Shown here piece by piece: positions 16,146 to 26,292 of a stretch of 64,000 bases of DNA (the stretch's first letter is position 1; every line of letters starts with the position of its first letter). The DNA lies in assembly GCA_947493695.1 (NCBI GenBank), contig CANLSF010000002.1:682001-746000 (forward strand). The letters are read 5' to 3'. The DNA is from an uncultured Kiloniellaceae bacterium (GTDB lineage: Bacteria > Pseudomonadota > Alphaproteobacteria > Kiloniellales > Kiloniellaceae). Position numbers and translations under genes: made by a program. The notes beneath the pieces were generated by a model, which was not told the origin of the DNA, made no database searches, and saw only the letters and a program-made list of their open reading frames with translations.

Positions 16146-17420
16146 CTAGCGCCGAACCGCCGAGACCTCAAGGCTGGGAATGGCGCGATTGTACCCTTTT
16201 TCAATCTCTGTCAGCTGTTCTTCGAGCTGCAGCGCCTGTCCCAGGCGATTCTCAACTATCGATCGGGCTTTGGCGGCAGCGCCCACCCGCAGAGCCTGAA
16301 GGACCGCCGGAGAGGCCTTGACCAGGATTTCCGCCCCAGGCGCTGCTTCTCCCTCACGCAGAGCAGCGCGCAAGGCTTCAAAAGCCAGCGTCACCGCATC
16401 GCGTTGCCGCCCCGAACCCTGCTCACCCGCAGGTTCCGTGAGGAGCTCTGCCAATGTCGGACCGGCCCGCCGCCGGGTCATCTCCAGCAGGCCCGAAGGG
16501 GACATTCCCACCACCTGACAAGGCTGATCGTCATCCTTTAAGGCGGACCGAAGGCTGGCGACGACCTGATCGCGCGCCTTCCTCTCCTTCATTTCCAGGC
16601 AATCGATCACAATCAGGCCCGCAATGGCGCGCAAGCGAAGCTGCCGCGCGATCTCAGTTATAGCCTCAAGATTGACAGAAAGTGCCTGGCCCTGCGCTGT
16701 TCCGGTGATGGCCATTGCGCCGAGATTGATGTCAATCGCCGTAAGGGTACGCACGGGTTCGACCAAAAGTGAGCCGCCCCCTGGTAGGTCAACCCGGGGG
16801 TCCAACAAGGCCTCGAGTTGCTCCTCCGCCCCCTCACGCTCAAACAAAGGCCGGAGCGCCGGGTCATACGTCACCTGCGCGTCACATACACCTGCTGCGC
16901 TAAGCCTCTCGCGCAAGCTTCGGGAGAATGCGCTGTCGTCCACAATGATCGCCTCAAGTTCGCCCTGCCGCGCGATCAGACTTAATAGTGGGTCCTCTCC
17001 TGCAGCCAGGAGCGACGGGCATTGCGCCGTTGAAGCTAAATCCTCCAGATCCGCAGGTGGATTGCTGATACGCGAGGTTAGGCGCACACCCTTGTCTTCA
17101 CTGGCCTCGCGCACGACCTTGACCATGACAGAATCGCCGTTTGAAAGGGCACGCCCCAGCTGTTTTTTCCCCGGGGCTTCACCGCGCGGAAGAAGGCCCG
17201 GCCTGGATAGGCCGATATCCACAAAGGCCGCATCCAGTCCTGTACTGACCTCCCGCACACGGCCCAGATAGATGTTTCCCAGCACACGCGGGCGGTCTTC
17301 ACGCAAAATCAGGAGCTCTTCGAGCCGCCCCGCACGCAGGGATACGGCGCGCAGTTCGCCAGGCAGATGCGATATCAGGATCCGCGCCGGTTCGGGCAAA
17401 CGTTCCTGCGGGCCACTCAT
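16146..17420 (-). CDS. Short ribonuclease E/G family protein
   Basis: A protein of 424 residues. It holds the RNase E/G catalytic region with an S1-like part ([10 protein letters not shown] ... AAFVDIG) and the acidic metal-binding residues in TAIDINLG and LIVIDCLEM. It is shorter than RNase E and lacks the C-terminal scaffold. A clear CPxC zinc-link is also missing, as in the short RNase G-like paralogues that sit beside maf in alphaproteobacteria. Likely role: endonucleolytic processing of structured RNA. Its start overlaps the maf stop as ATGA. Confidence 0.85.
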   Translation of the reverse strand: MSGPQERLPEPARILISHLPGELRAVSLRAGRLEELLILREDRPRVLGNIYLGRVREVSTGLDAAFVDIGLSRPGLLPRGEAPGKKQLGRALSNGDSVMVKVVREASEDKGVRLTSRISNPPADLEDLASTAQCPSLLAAGEDPLLSLIARQGELEAIIVDDSAFSRSLRERLSAAGVCDAQVTYDPALRPLFEREGAEEQLEALLDPRVDLPGGGSLLVEPVRTLTAIDINLGAMAITGTAQGQALSVNLEAITEIARQLRLRAIAGLIVIDCLEMKERKARDQVVASLRSALKDDDQPCQVVGMSPSGLLEMTRRRAGPTLAELLTEPAGEQGSGRQRDAVTLAFEALRAALREGEAAPGAEILVKASPAVLQALRVGAAAKARSIVENRLGQALQLEEQLTEIEKGYNRAIPSLEVSAVRR

Positions 17421-18001
17421 GGCTTGAATCCGGATCCCGTCATCAGGGTGGTGACCTCAGCCAGCGGCAACCCGACTACATTGGAATAGGAGCCGTTGAT
17501 TGAAGGAATCAGGGCTGCCGCCCGGCCTTGGATCGCATAGCCGCCGGCTTTGCCCTGCCATTCACCGCTGTCGAGATAGGCTTCAATCTCGTCCGGGTGC
17601 AGGCGCTTGAACACAACGGCCGTTACAACCAAACGCCATCGCAGCTTTCCTGCAGGATCCAAGAGTGCGACACCGCCCATGACCTTGTGACGCCGGCCCG
17701 AGAGCAGCTCCAGGCAAGAGCGCGCGTCCTGCAGGTCTTCGGCCTTTGGGAGAATCCTGCGGCCAACCGCGACGACAGTATCAGCCGCCAGGATAAACGC
17801 GCCGGAGTGCCTGGGCGCAACCACCAGCGCTTTTTCCTGCGCCATACGCCGGGCATAGTCCGCCGGAAGCTCCTGCGGTGCAGGAGTCTCGTCGATTTCC
17901 GCCGGATCGACGGAATCAGGCTCAACGTTGATTTGACGCAACAAATCCAGCCGCCGCGGAGACGCGGAAGCCAGAATAAGGGGAACAGACCGCTCGGCCA
18001 T
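17417..18001 (-). CDS. maf: Maf family nucleoside triphosphate pyrophosphatase
   Basis: A protein of 194 residues, standard length. It begins with the Maf signature LILASASPRRLDLLRQ and has ILAADTVVAVG and a late GGYAIQGRAA motif. It hydrolyses non-canonical or surplus nucleoside triphosphates to monophosphates and pyrophosphate; specificity (YhdE or YceF type) is not assigned. It lies 14 bases after infA and overlaps the RNase gene by 4 bases. Confidence 0.92.
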   Translation of the reverse strand: MAERSVPLILASASPRRLDLLRQINVEPDSVDPAEIDETPAPQELPADYARRMAQEKALVVAPRHSGAFILAADTVVAVGRRILPKAEDLQDARSCLELLSGRRHKVMGGVALLDPAGKLRWRLVVTAVVFKRLHPDEIEAYLDSGEWQGKAGGYAIQGRAAALIPSINGSYSNVVGLPLAEVTTLMTGSGFKP

Positions 18002-18015
18002 CGCCGGGGGCCGGT

Positions 18016-18234
18016 CTATTTGAATCGGAAGGTGATACGGCCCTTGGTCAAATCGTAGGGCGTCATCTCAACGTTAACGCGATCACCAGCCAGCACACGA
18101 ATGCGGTGTTTACGCATCTTGCCGGCGGTATGCGCCAATACTTCATGGTCGTTATCGAGCTTCACGCGAAACATCGCATTCGGCAACAGTTCAAGAACCG
18201 TGCCCTGAAACTCCAGTAAGTCTTCCTTCGCCAT
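18016..18234 (-). CDS. infA: Translation initiation factor IF-1
   Basis: A protein of 72 residues, the exact family length, forming one OB-fold: [40 protein letters not shown] and the terminal RITFRFK. It binds the A site of the 30S subunit with IF-2 and IF-3. GGAG lies 4 bases before the ATG. It precedes maf in the usual alphaproteobacterial order. Confidence 0.97.
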   Translation of the reverse strand: MAKEDLLEFQGTVLELLPNAMFRVKLDNDHEVLAHTAGKMRKHRIRVLAGDRVNVEMTPYDLTKGRITFRFK

Positions 18235-18427
18235 TCACTCCGCTTTCCGCTGTTTGCGGTCATACATCCGGTGGAACCGCCCAATGCGGTTTTTCCACAA
18301 CAATCCACGCCGGCGCTTGTATAGAGGAAGTTAACGCCGACGTCGAGCGCGCGGATCATATACAGATCCTACAAATTCTTCAAATCCGAAGAATTTGGCC
18401 TCAAACCACGAATTTCTGGCCCTCAAT

Positions 18428-18871
18428 CTAGAGGTTGGGTTTGAGGTCGAGAGTAAAGCGCTCCGTGATCCGCTTCAAAAGCTGATCCCTGACCTGACGG
18501 TAGGCATCCAGCCGCACTTCCCGATTCCCTTCAACAATTGAAGGATCGAAGGTATTCCAGAACTCGACGTCACAAGCCATCGTGCGGGTTAACTCGACGG
18601 CACTATGCTGGGCCTCCGGCGACAGTGAGATAATCAAATCGAAAGACGTATCTTCCAGCGTATCGAAGGTTTTAGCCTTATGCCGGGAGATATCGATGCC
18701 GATTTCATCCATCACTTCTATCGCGAAACCATCGAGTTCCCCGCTACGCACACCCGCTGAATCCACGTAAACCCGGTGCCCCAGCAGGTGCTTCAGGATG
18801 GATTCCGCCATCGGCGACCGCACGGCATTCATCGTACAGGAGAAGAGGACTGCGTCGGGCAGATCGCGCAT
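18428..18871 (-). CDS. Low-molecular-weight protein-tyrosine-phosphatase family protein
   Basis: A protein of 147 residues. The N-terminal P-loop FSCTMNAVRSPMAE gives the C-x5-R signature with cysteine nucleophile. The distal acid lies in NTFDPSIVEG. Such proteins act as phosphatases, or as arsenate reductases when extra cysteines are present; few cysteines are seen here, so phosphatase is more likely. The gene is found between UPF0262 and infA in many alphaproteobacteria, which is the arrangement here (6 bases after UPF0262, 193 before infA). Confidence 0.8.
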   Translation of the reverse strand: MRDLPDAVLFSCTMNAVRSPMAESILKHLLGHRVYVDSAGVRSGELDGFAIEVMDEIGIDISRHKAKTFDTLEDTSFDLIISLSPEAQHSAVELTRTMACDVEFWNTFDPSIVEGNREVRLDAYRQVRDQLLKRITERFTLDLKPNL

Positions 18872-18877
18872 GCGCGC

Positions 18878-19390
18878 CTAACCCCGGATATGCAGAACGC
18901 AGATCAGCGTAAAAAGCCGTCTCGCGGTTTCGAAATCAATCTCGATTTTCTCGGCAAGCCGCTCCCGAAGCAGATCGGAGCCGTCGTTGTGAAGCCCCCG
19001 ACGCCCCATATCAATCGCCTCGATCTTCGCAGGGCTGGCGACCTTGATTGCCTCGAAATAGGTCTCGCAGACACTGAAATAGTCGCGGACAATGCGCCGA
19101 AACGGCATGAGAGAAAGCTCGATGGTGCGCAGATGCTCGTCCTGCTCACTTGAAATCACGAACTGCAGGCGATTTTCGGCAATCCCCAGCTTCAAGCGGT
19201 AAGGACCGGTAAACTCGCCGGCCGGCGCAAAAAAATTCTGCTCCAGGAGGTCGAAGATCGCAATGGTGCGCTCCTGCTCAACATCGGCGCTCCGGCGCAC
19301 CATGGTCCGCTCGTCGAGCACGATGTCGACAAGACGCTGATCCCCGGATTCGGCTGATTTTGCCCCGTCTGAGTCATGCCCGTCGTTCAT
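18878..19390 (-). CDS. UPF0262 family protein
   Basis: A protein of 170 residues, recognised by its typical body (VDIVLDERTMVRRS, EHLRTIELSLMPFRRIVRDYF, GRRGLHNDGSDLL) and by its fixed position after hisD in alphaproteobacteria. No catalytic motif, signal peptide or membrane span is seen. Function is unknown; it is a conserved cytosolic protein. Confidence 0.85.
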   Translation of the reverse strand: MNDGHDSDGAKSAESGDQRLVDIVLDERTMVRRSADVEQERTIAIFDLLEQNFFAPAGEFTGPYRLKLGIAENRLQFVISSEQDEHLRTIELSLMPFRRIVRDYFSVCETYFEAIKVASPAKIEAIDMGRRGLHNDGSDLLRERLAEKIEIDFETARRLFTLICVLHIRG

Positions 19391-19548
19391 CTCTTCCCCC
19401 GGTTTCCCATCTCAAAGCAGGGTTTGTATCTTAGTTGCTTTAGAGCCTGATTAACGCCATCCACATTGGTTCAGAACAACGGGATTATCAATCCTCCAGG
19501 AACCCCAACGCGAAATTTTGCCAGCTTGTGCAGCTCATCAGAGCACCA

Positions 19549-20853
19549 TCAGGTGCTGCCGCCTTCTTCCAGGCGCACAGCGATGGAAAGAGCATGCGCC
19601 CCGAGCCCTTCTGCCTGTGCCAGAGTCACCGCCGCGGGCCCGATTCTGCCCAGACTCTCCGAATTGCAGGAAATCAGGGAAGAGCGCTTCAGAAAGTCGA
19701 GCACCGAAAGCCCCGATGAAAACCTTGCGGAACGTGCGGTGGGCAAGACGTGATTGGGCCCGGCAACATAGTCTCCGATGGCTTCCGGCGTATGGCGACC
19801 AAGGAAAATCGCACCGGCATGGCGAACCTTGGCTGCCAGTGCGTCGGGATCTTCCACCGCCAGCTCCAAATGCTCAGGCGCAACCCGGTCCGAGAGCTGG
19901 GCAGCCGTGCTCAAATCCGGCACAAGAATCACTGCGCCGTGGTCTCGCCAGCTTGCACCGGCAATCTCGCTCCGCTCCAACGACTGCAGGTGCACTTCGA
20001 CAGCCCGTTCGACAGCCTCGGCAAAGTCGGCATCATCGGTGATCAGGATCGATTGGGCAGCCGTATCGTGCTCAGCCTGGGACAGTAAGTCCGCGGCGAT
20101 CCACCGCGGTTCGTTCGCGGCATCAGCGATTACCAGAATTTCCGAAGGCCCGGCAATCATGTCGATACCGACTGTGCCAAAAACCTGTTTCTTAGCGGCG
20201 GCTACGTAAGCGTTACCGGGTCCGACGATCTTATCGACCGGCGCAATGGTCTCCGTCCCGTAGGCCAGAGCCGCAACCGCCTGCGCACCGCCGATCCGAT
20301 AGATCTCGGTCACCCCTGCCAGCCTGGCCGCCGCCAACACGAGAGGATTGATTACACCATCGGGTGTCGGCACGACCATCACGACCCGCTCGGTCCCGGC
20401 AACAGACGCCGGGATCGCATTCATCAGTACCGAGGAGGGATAGGACGCCAGTCCACCGGGAACATAGAGCCCCGCAGCGGACACTGCCGTCCAGCGATGC
20501 CCAAGCCGCACGCCGTCTGAATCCGCGTAATCCAGATCCTCCGGAACCTGACGCTGGTGATAGTCACGAATGCGCTCGGCGGCTGCCTGCAGAGCGGCCA
20601 GCTCGGCCGGATCGCATTTGGCTTCTGCCGCGGCGATCTCATCACCCGAAATCCGCAATGTCTGGGGCGTCAAAGTCTGACGGTCGAAGCGCTCGGTATA
20701 TTCGATCAGCGCTGCATCGCCCCGTGCCCGCACGTCCGCGAGGATAGCGGCCACAGTTTCATTTACATCAACCGAGTCCTCACGTTTTGAGGCCAGGAGT
20801 TCCCGGAACGCCGCCTCGAAACCGGCATCAGCCGCATTCAGCTTAAGCGGCAT
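19549..20853 (-). CDS. hisD: Histidinol dehydrogenase
   Basis: A protein of 434 residues, normal length. It catalyses the last two steps of histidine synthesis, NAD-dependent oxidation of histidinol to histidine. Family motifs include [29 protein letters not shown] and [12 protein letters not shown], the latter with zinc ligands. The ATG at 20853 has GGAG seven bases upstream and overlaps hisG by 11 bases. An in-frame start 33 bases further upstream is less likely. Confidence 0.95.
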   Translation of the reverse strand: MPLKLNAADAGFEAAFRELLASKREDSVDVNETVAAILADVRARGDAALIEYTERFDRQTLTPQTLRISGDEIAAAEAKCDPAELAALQAAAERIRDYHQRQVPEDLDYADSDGVRLGHRWTAVSAAGLYVPGGLASYPSSVLMNAIPASVAGTERVVMVVPTPDGVINPLVLAAARLAGVTEIYRIGGAQAVAALAYGTETIAPVDKIVGPGNAYVAAAKKQVFGTVGIDMIAGPSEILVIADAANEPRWIAADLLSQAEHDTAAQSILITDDADFAEAVERAVEVHLQSLERSEIAGASWRDHGAVILVPDLSTAAQLSDRVAPEHLELAVEDPDALAAKVRHAGAIFLGRHTPEAIGDYVAGPNHVLPTARSARFSSGLSVLDFLKRSSLISCNSESLGRIGPAAVTLAQAEGLGAHALSIAVRLEEGGST

Positions 20854-21505
20854 CCGCAATCTCCGAAAAGCGATCGATCCAGCCATTCATCTCGCCTGGC
20901 CGGGTCTTGAGTGCAGCCCGGTTGACGATCAGGCGCGAGGTCACCTGGGCAATCTCCTCCACCTCAACCAAACCGTTCGCCTTAAGGGTCGCACCGGAAG
21001 AAACCAGATCGACGATCCGCTTGCAAAGTCCCAGGTTTGGCGCCAGTTCCATGGCGCCATTCAGCTTTATGCATTCAGCCTGCACCCCGCGTGCCGAAAA
21101 ATGCCTGCGGGTAATCTCAGGATATTTGGTGGCAACACGGATATGGCTCCAGCGGGCCGGGTCCTCCTCAGCGAGAAACTCTTCAGGGGCCGCTACAGAC
21201 AGGCGGCAATGCCCGATATCCAGGTCCACGGGCGCATAAAGCTCGGGATAGTCGAACTCCATCAGCACATCGTTGCCTGCCACACCGAAATGGGCCGCGC
21301 CGAATGCAACGAAGGTGGCCACATCGAAGCTGCGCACCCGGACGATCTCGAGATTGGGATGATTGGTGGCAAACCTGAGCTGCCGGGCGGACTCATCGTT
21401 AAAGGCAGCCTCGGGTTCAATCCCGGCGCCGGACAGCAGAGGCGCCAGCTCCTTCAGAATACGCCCTTTTGGCAGGGCCAATACCAGCTTTTCGTTCGCG
21501 GTCAT
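20843..21505 (-). CDS. hisG: ATP phosphoribosyltransferase, short form
   Basis: A protein of 220 residues, the short HisG type that lacks the C-terminal regulatory domain and needs HisZ as partner; no hisZ is seen in this window. It condenses ATP with PRPP, the first committed step of histidine synthesis. [24 protein letters not shown] and [14 protein letters not shown] (PRPP loop) are present. It is coupled to hisD by overlap. Confidence 0.94.
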   Translation of the reverse strand: MTANEKLVLALPKGRILKELAPLLSGAGIEPEAAFNDESARQLRFATNHPNLEIVRVRSFDVATFVAFGAAHFGVAGNDVLMEFDYPELYAPVDLDIGHCRLSVAAPEEFLAEEDPARWSHIRVATKYPEITRRHFSARGVQAECIKLNGAMELAPNLGLCKRIVDLVSSGATLKANGLVEVEEIAQVTSRLIVNRAALKTRPGEMNGWIDRFSEIADAA

Positions 21506-21631
21506 TGCTCAGCTTTTCCATCAAGTCGCTTTATATTGGACCATATGCCCGACGCTGGCCCTCGGATCAACCGTGCCGTTCCGGACCTGCGCGGGCCATA
21601 GCTCGGTTGTTTTCTGTGGCCGACAGCCGTT

Positions 21632-22192
21632 TCAGGCCTGATCGGCTCCAGTATCTTCGGTGGGATGATGGGGGCGCGAAGAGGTCGGCCAAGGCTCACC
21701 GAGATCTTCCAGATGGCAACGGTAGGCGGAAACCTCAAGCCGAATCACGCCACCATCGGAAAAATGCAAAGCGATGGCTTTGTCTGCTGCAGCAACGGTC
21801 AGAAGGTTCAGGATCTGATCTTTCCGGCCCATGTCAATGTTGCGGACCTGGACCGAGCGAACCTTGTCGAAGCAGACCCCGCAGTTAACCCGCTCGTAAG
21901 GGGCATCCTCGGCAAAGCTGGCATCCTCGACTTCCTGCGCATCGACATCGCTGCCTGTCCCGGCGGTCGCTGGTTCAGATGCGGCAGCGGGCGAAGTATT
22001 CTCTGGGGGAAGTCCGCTGTCGGTCTCCCAACGGAAGCGGTTTGCGACCAGAATGAAGCGCTTTTCGGCTTTCAGATAGGTCACATCGCTCAGCGGTACC
22101 AGCGCATCCTGCAGCACTCCGGCAATAACGCGCATATCTTCGGTGTCGTGCGCGCGCAGCTTCAAGGGCTTGACGAATTCGGTCATACTCAC
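21632..22192 (-). CDS. DUF2948 family protein
   Basis: A protein of about 186 residues. Recognisable parts are KLRAHDTEDMRVIAGVLQDA, YLKAEKRFILVANRFRWE, GVCFDKVRSVQVRNID and LSFA-type strands ending in VSAYRCHLEDLG. The region around residues 65-95 is a low-complexity acidic insert. It begins 2 bases after murA, its usual alphaproteobacterial neighbour. Two starts are possible, GTG at 22192 or ATG at 22186; neither has a strong ribosome site. No known function. Confidence 0.82.
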   Translation of the reverse strand: MSMTEFVKPLKLRAHDTEDMRVIAGVLQDALVPLSDVTYLKAEKRFILVANRFRWETDSGLPPENTSPAAASEPATAGTGSDVDAQEVEDASFAEDAPYERVNCGVCFDKVRSVQVRNIDMGRKDQILNLLTVAAADKAIALHFSDGGVIRLEVSAYRCHLEDLGEPWPTSSRPHHPTEDTGADQA

Positions 22193-22194
22193 GT

Positions 22195-23481
22195 TCAGGA
22201 ACCCTTGATCCGTTCAATATCGGCGCCGCAGGCGGCCAGCTTCTCCTCGACCCGCTCGTACCCGCGATCCAGGTGATAAACCCGATTCAGCATAGTTTCA
22301 CCCTCCGCCGCAAGCCCTGCGAGCACCAGTGACACAGATGCACGCAGATCAGTCGCCATGACTTCGGCGCCGGTCAGCCTTTTCTGCCCGCGCACCATGG
22401 CGGAGGCCCCGTGAACGTTGACGTTCGCGCCCATACGGGCAAGTTCAGGGACATGCATGAAACGATTCTCGAAAATCGACTCGGTGATCATGGCCGCGCC
22501 GTCCGCTGCCGACATCAGGGCCATGGTCTGGGCCTGAAGATCGGTCGGAAAGCCCGGGAAAGGCTCGGTCATGACATCCACACCGTGGAGTTCACCGTTC
22601 AGGCGGCGAACCTTCAGGCCTCCCCCTGTTTCGGTTATCTCGACACCGGCCTTGGTCAGAACTTCGATGACGGCGCCCAGATGTTCGATGCGCGCCCCCA
22701 ACAGCTCGAGCTCCCCATTGGTGATTGCCGCTGCAATGGCATAGGTCCCGGCCTCAATACGGTCAGGGACCACGCTATGATCGGCCCCGTTCAAGCGCTC
22801 AACACCCTCGATAATGAGAGTATCGCTGCCGACACCTTCAATCTTCGCGCCCATCTTGATCAGGCACTCGGCCAGATCTGTAATTTCAGGTTCGCGGGCT
22901 GAATTCATCAGTCGTGTCGTGCCTTTGGCTAGGCATGCCGCCATCAAGAGATTCTCAGTCGCACCAACGGATACCTTGGAAAAGGTGATTTCCGCGCCCT
23001 GCAGGCCATTTGGCGCCTTGGCGTAGATGTAGCCTTCCCGGATGTCGATTTCCGCGCCGAGCAACTCAAGTGCGGTCAGGTGCAAATCAACCGGACGCGT
23101 CCCGATCGCACAACCGCCGGGCAGCGAAACCTGCGCCTCACCGAAACGGGCCAGGAGCGGGCCTAGAACCAGCACGCTGGCCCGCATTTTCCGAACAAGG
23201 TCGTAGGGGGCGCGGGTCGAGGTGATATTCTTTGCGGTCATCTCCAACACACGCCCGGTATGACCGCCATCGGTCGCACCGTTCATATGCAGATCGACAC
23301 CATGCTGAACCAACAGGTTCGCCAGGGTCGTGATATCCGCAAGATGCGGCAGGTTCGACAGGGTCAGCGTCTCTTCCGTCAGGAGACAGGCCGCCATCAG
23401 CGGCAAGGCCGCATTCTTGGCGCCACTGATCCGGATCTGCCCCTTCAGGGGCCGTCCACCACGTATTCTTATCTTATCCAT
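22195..23481 (-). CDS. murA: UDP-N-acetylglucosamine 1-carboxyvinyltransferase
   Basis: A protein of 428 residues. It transfers enolpyruvate from PEP to UDP-GlcNAc, the first committed step of peptidoglycan synthesis. It begins [20 protein letters not shown], holding the conserved Lys-Asn pair. The catalytic cysteine that fosfomycin modifies is kept in [15 protein letters not shown]. Both halves of the inside-out alpha/beta barrel are complete. Confidence 0.96.
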   Translation of the reverse strand: MDKIRIRGGRPLKGQIRISGAKNAALPLMAACLLTEETLTLSNLPHLADITTLANLLVQHGVDLHMNGATDGGHTGRVLEMTAKNITSTRAPYDLVRKMRASVLVLGPLLARFGEAQVSLPGGCAIGTRPVDLHLTALELLGAEIDIREGYIYAKAPNGLQGAEITFSKVSVGATENLLMAACLAKGTTRLMNSAREPEITDLAECLIKMGAKIEGVGSDTLIIEGVERLNGADHSVVPDRIEAGTYAIAAAITNGELELLGARIEHLGAVIEVLTKAGVEITETGGGLKVRRLNGELHGVDVMTEPFPGFPTDLQAQTMALMSAADGAAMITESIFENRFMHVPELARMGANVNVHGASAMVRGQKRLTGAEVMATDLRASVSLVLAGLAAEGETMLNRVYHLDRGYERVEEKLAACGADIERIKGS

Positions 23482-23513
23482 TCACTCTTTCCACAGGCTG
23501 CGCAGTCAGGTTT

Positions 23514-24068
23514 TCAAAGACGCGGCAGCGTCACACCGGTTTGTTTCATGTACTTGCCGGCCCGGTCGGCATACGAGGTTTCGCAGTTGCCTTCCCCCTT
23601 CAGGAACAGGAACTGACAAGCGCCCTCATTCGCGTAAATTTTGGCGGGCAGTGGCGTGGTGTTGGAGAACTCCAGCGTGACATGCCCCTCCCACTCCGGC
23701 TCCAGTGGCGTTACGTTGACGATAATTCCGCAGCGCGCGTAGGTCGACTTACCCAGGCAGATCACCAGTACATCGCGCGGGATCCGGAAATATTCAACGG
23801 TCCGCGCCAGCACGAAGCTGTTCGGCGGGATGATGCAGACGTCGGTCTTGCGCTCCACAAAGCTTTGATCCGAGAAGTTCTTGGGATCGACCAGCGCATT
23901 GTCCACATTGGTGAAGATCCGGAACTCATCGGCGACCCGTGCGTCATATCCATAGGAGCTCACTCCATAGGAAATCACGCCTTCGCGGCGCTGCGCTTCG
24001 ACATAGGGTTCAATCATGGCCTTTTCCTCGGCCATCTCTCTGATCCAGGTGTCGGGCAAAATCGACAT
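23514..24068 (-). CDS. dcd: dCTP deaminase
   Basis: A protein of 184 residues, typical trimeric dCTP deaminase. Motifs include [28 protein letters not shown] and [18 protein letters not shown] with the catalytic glutamate. It converts dCTP to dUTP for thymidylate synthesis. It lies 32 bases upstream of murA and probably shares its transcript. Confidence 0.95.
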   Translation of the reverse strand: MSILPDTWIREMAEEKAMIEPYVEAQRREGVISYGVSSYGYDARVADEFRIFTNVDNALVDPKNFSDQSFVERKTDVCIIPPNSFVLARTVEYFRIPRDVLVICLGKSTYARCGIIVNVTPLEPEWEGHVTLEFSNTTPLPAKIYANEGACQFLFLKGEGNCETSYADRAGKYMKQTGVTLPRL

Positions 24069-24235
24069 TTCGGCGTACTCTCTTAAGTTCCTGCAAAAAA
24101 CAAAGGGATCGGAGGGGTCAGTGATCCCGGTGGGTCGCGCTGGCTGCTGACAAGCGCCTGTGACCCAAGGGCCAAGCTTGTCGCCTGCGCGTCTTCTACT
24201 GCGAAATTCGGGCGAATCTCAAGGATAAGCTGCGT

Positions 24236-24436
24236 TCAAGGCTCCCCATTGTCCTCTTCGGCGTCTTCAGGTGCGCCGGCAGGCATAACGGGGGACGGAT
24301 CGGTCCGCTCGCGCATCTGAGCTTTGCGTTTGCGCAGATTGTCGCGCAGGGCCTGCGCCTGCCGGCTGCGGCGTTCATCGAGCTGCGCTCGTCCCTTGTC
24401 TGACAGGCGGGTATGACTGGTGGATTCCTTGCTCAT
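24236..24436 (-). CDS. Small conserved basic protein, function unknown
   Basis: A protein of 66 residues starting MSKESTSHTRLSDKG. A highly charged Arg/Lys/Gln-rich helix (RRSRQAQALRDNLRKRKAQMR) is followed by an acidic tail. Small proteins of this make-up, with a RQAxALRxNLxxRK core, are common in alphaproteobacteria near dcd and murA. The ATG at 24436 is chosen because the core begins soon after it. No domain is assigned; it may be a nucleic-acid or ribosome-associated protein, which is a guess. Confidence 0.6.
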   Translation of the reverse strand: MSKESTSHTRLSDKGRAQLDERRSRQAQALRDNLRKRKAQMRERTDPSPVMPAGAPEDAEEDNGEP

Positions 24437-24655
24437 CCTCTCAGAGTGCAAGGCGATGATGGCAAGGTCAAGGCAGGGCTGCCCGCTTTTCAACACACTG
24501 GCACCTCTCTCACACCGTCCCGCTAGGCGCTGAAGTTATTCGACTATCCTGGAGTGGCGCAAAACCACTGAAATTACTCAAAAAACCGTTTCGTAAATTC
24601 GGCGCTTGCCATGACGCGTCTGTGGTGGCATTTTCCCGCCAATCCAGCCCCCAGT

Positions 24656-24730
24656 GCCGCCGTAGCTCAGGGGTAGAGCACACCCTTGGTAAGGGTGGGG
24701 TCGCGTGTTCAATTCACGCCGGCGGCACCA
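24656..24730 (+). tRNA. tRNA-Thr (GGT anticodon)
   Basis: A 75-nt cloverleaf with encoded CCA at 24728-24730. The acceptor GCCGCCG pairs with CGGCGGC. The D-arm is GCTCAGGGGTAGAGC. The anticodon stem CACCC/GGGTG holds TTGGTAA, giving anticodon GGT. The T-arm contains GTTCAATTC. Confidence 0.96.
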
Positions 24731-24791
24731 TTTCTTCTGTTAAGTGTGCATCGAACGCCTCGCCCGGCAGCGGGCGCGGATTCGAGGTGGG

Positions 24792-25094
24792 TCAGTTGAC
24801 CACCGGTTTCTCGGTCAGCCGCGGAGGGATGGCCTGCACAGGGTCTTCAGTCAGATCGATCCGATCGACCACAAGACCGGCGTCGTTTTTGATCACAACC
24901 TCGTCCTTGTAATTGATGCCGTGAAGCGTCAAGAGCTTGCGAAAGGCCCAGGTCTGCTTTTTCAGCATTCCGACCATGGCCTCGGACTGCGCGAGATCGA
25001 CCGCAGCCTTTTTATATAACTCCTGATAATCGACATCCTGCGCAGCAGCGCTGCTGGAAATCATCAGTGCCGCAATCAGACAGCCATACTTCAC
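24792..25094 (-). CDS. Small secreted protein, function unknown
   Basis: A protein of about 100 residues. A GTG start at 25094 is supported by GAGGAG seven bases upstream and gives a clean signal peptide (VKYGCLIAALMISSSAAAQ) cleaved after the Ala-Ala-Gln region. The mature part is partly helical (YQELYKKAAVDLAQSEAMVGMLKKQ) and ends with VDRIDLTEDPVQAIPPRL. No known domain was recognised. It is convergent with tRNA-Thr. Expected to be periplasmic. Confidence 0.65.
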   Translation of the reverse strand: MKYGCLIAALMISSSAAAQDVDYQELYKKAAVDLAQSEAMVGMLKKQTWAFRKLLTLHGINYKDEVVIKNDAGLVVDRIDLTEDPVQAIPPRLTEKPVVN

Positions 25095-25622
25095 GCGCAG
25101 TCTCCTCTCAAAACTTCCTGACCCCCTCATCCTTGCGCTATCCAATTGACCGGACATCCACAACAATGCACCAGCAGAGGCGCAAGTCCAAAAGGAGTAC
25201 ATCAATCTTGAATTGTAATTTACGTCTTATGGCTGCGCAATATCCATTGATCACAGATATAAATCAGTAATTTCGTACCTTTAAGTAGATTGCGAGACAC
25301 GCTCCCGCTACCGTAGCGAGACATTACATGCCATACCCAGAATTTCTACGGTAACGAACGCCCTCCATCACATGTGCTAGCCGACATTGAGGCCGTCCAG
25401 ACCCGGACCCAGCGCGCGACATTTGGTAGCAGGCTTCACGATTGAAGGGCTTCTAAGCTACTAAAATCACTTGATTAGAAGAGGATCCCGCTGTTTTCCC
25501 GGATCTTTCCATGACCGCAAGGTTTCGGCTTCAACCTTGGTGCTAGTTCCGGCAAGAGACCTATATTTAGTAAGGTTCTTATGCTATCAGAGAGCCACAA
25601 AAGCCCAACGGAGAGAGATCGA
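25095..25622 (+). other. Intergenic region upstream of cytochrome c
   Basis: No convincing gene in 528 bases. A perfect 7-bp inverted repeat CAAGGTT / AACCTTG (25518-25539) sits about 84 bases before the cytochrome c start and could be an operator. A+T-rich boxes around 25560-25590 are a plausible promoter. No TTGAT-N4-ATCAA (FNR-type) site was found. Confidence 0.35.
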
Positions 25623-26036
25623 ATGAAAAATAGTTTTAAGGCGATTGCGCCGGTCGCACTGGCATTTGCGGTCGCTTTGACCAGTGGAAGCGCCTTTGCA
25701 GCAGGTGACGCTGAAAAAGGCAAGAAAGCCTTTAAAAAGTGCTCTGCCTGCCATTCCCTCGAAGAAGGCAAGAATAAGGTAGGACCCAGCCTTCACATGG
25801 TTATCGGCCGCAAAGCCGGTAGCGCAGAGGGTTATAAGTATTCTCCTGTCTTTGCCGAAGCTGCTGAAAAGGGTTTGGACTGGCAGCCCGATCAAATGAT
25901 CGCGTACCTGGAAAACCCGAAAAAGTACCTGGCCGCATTCGTTGGCAAGGACAAGGTCAAATCGAAGATGGCAAACAAGTTCAAGAAGCTTCAGCTTCGT
26001 GAAGACATCGTCGCCTATCTGCAGTCTCTGCAATAG
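25623..26036 (+). CDS. Class I c-type cytochrome (cytochrome c2-like)
   Basis: A protein of 137 residues. A signal peptide (MKNSFKAIAPVALAFAVAL ... AFAA) precedes a haem site CSACH near residue 39-43. The likely distal methionine is in VKSKMANKFKK. VGPSLHMVIGRKAG matches the cytochrome c2 fold. It should be a soluble periplasmic electron carrier and could feed the nitrite reductase encoded later in the window, but that is inference. The ATG at 25623 has a GGAGAGAG site upstream. A strong terminator follows. Confidence 0.9.
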   Translation: MKNSFKAIAPVALAFAVALTSGSAFAAGDAEKGKKAFKKCSACHSLEEGKNKVGPSLHMVIGRKAGSAEGYKYSPVFAEAAEKGLDWQPDQMIAYLENPKKYLAAFVGKDKVKSKMANKFKKLQLREDIVAYLQSLQ

Positions 26037-26115
26037 GATCTTACCCGCGTTCAATGGCATATACCGCATGAGGTGTGCGGCAATAGCAGCGAAGGCGGGA
26101 CGACGCTAAGATTTG

Positions 26116-26154
26116 AAACCGGTTCGGAGCTCTGGCTTCCGAGCCGGTTTTTTT
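26116..26154 (+). terminator. Rho-independent terminator after cytochrome c
   Basis: A 12-bp stem AACCGGTTCGGA / TCCGAGCCGGTT (one G-U pair), with GC pairs continuing into the loop, is followed by seven T residues (26148-26154). Confidence 0.9.
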
Positions 26155-26292
26155 ATGTCCACGAGCTACATACCCACTTCCCGCGTCATCTTCGAGAGAA
26201 CGAGGATGCTGAAGCGGCTTGATCTGCATCAAGGATAGGCTCCGCAGCGATCAGTAGCATGAGCCTTTCTTTCCCTAACTTTGGAGCAGGTC

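Noticed and set aside
19518-20042. Plus-strand open frame opposite hisD
   Set aside because: It is antisense to an intact, well-conserved gene and its product is Arg/Ser/Pro-rich without a known fold.
22411-22902. Plus-strand open frame opposite murA
   Set aside because: It is antisense to a complete murA and has no domain features.
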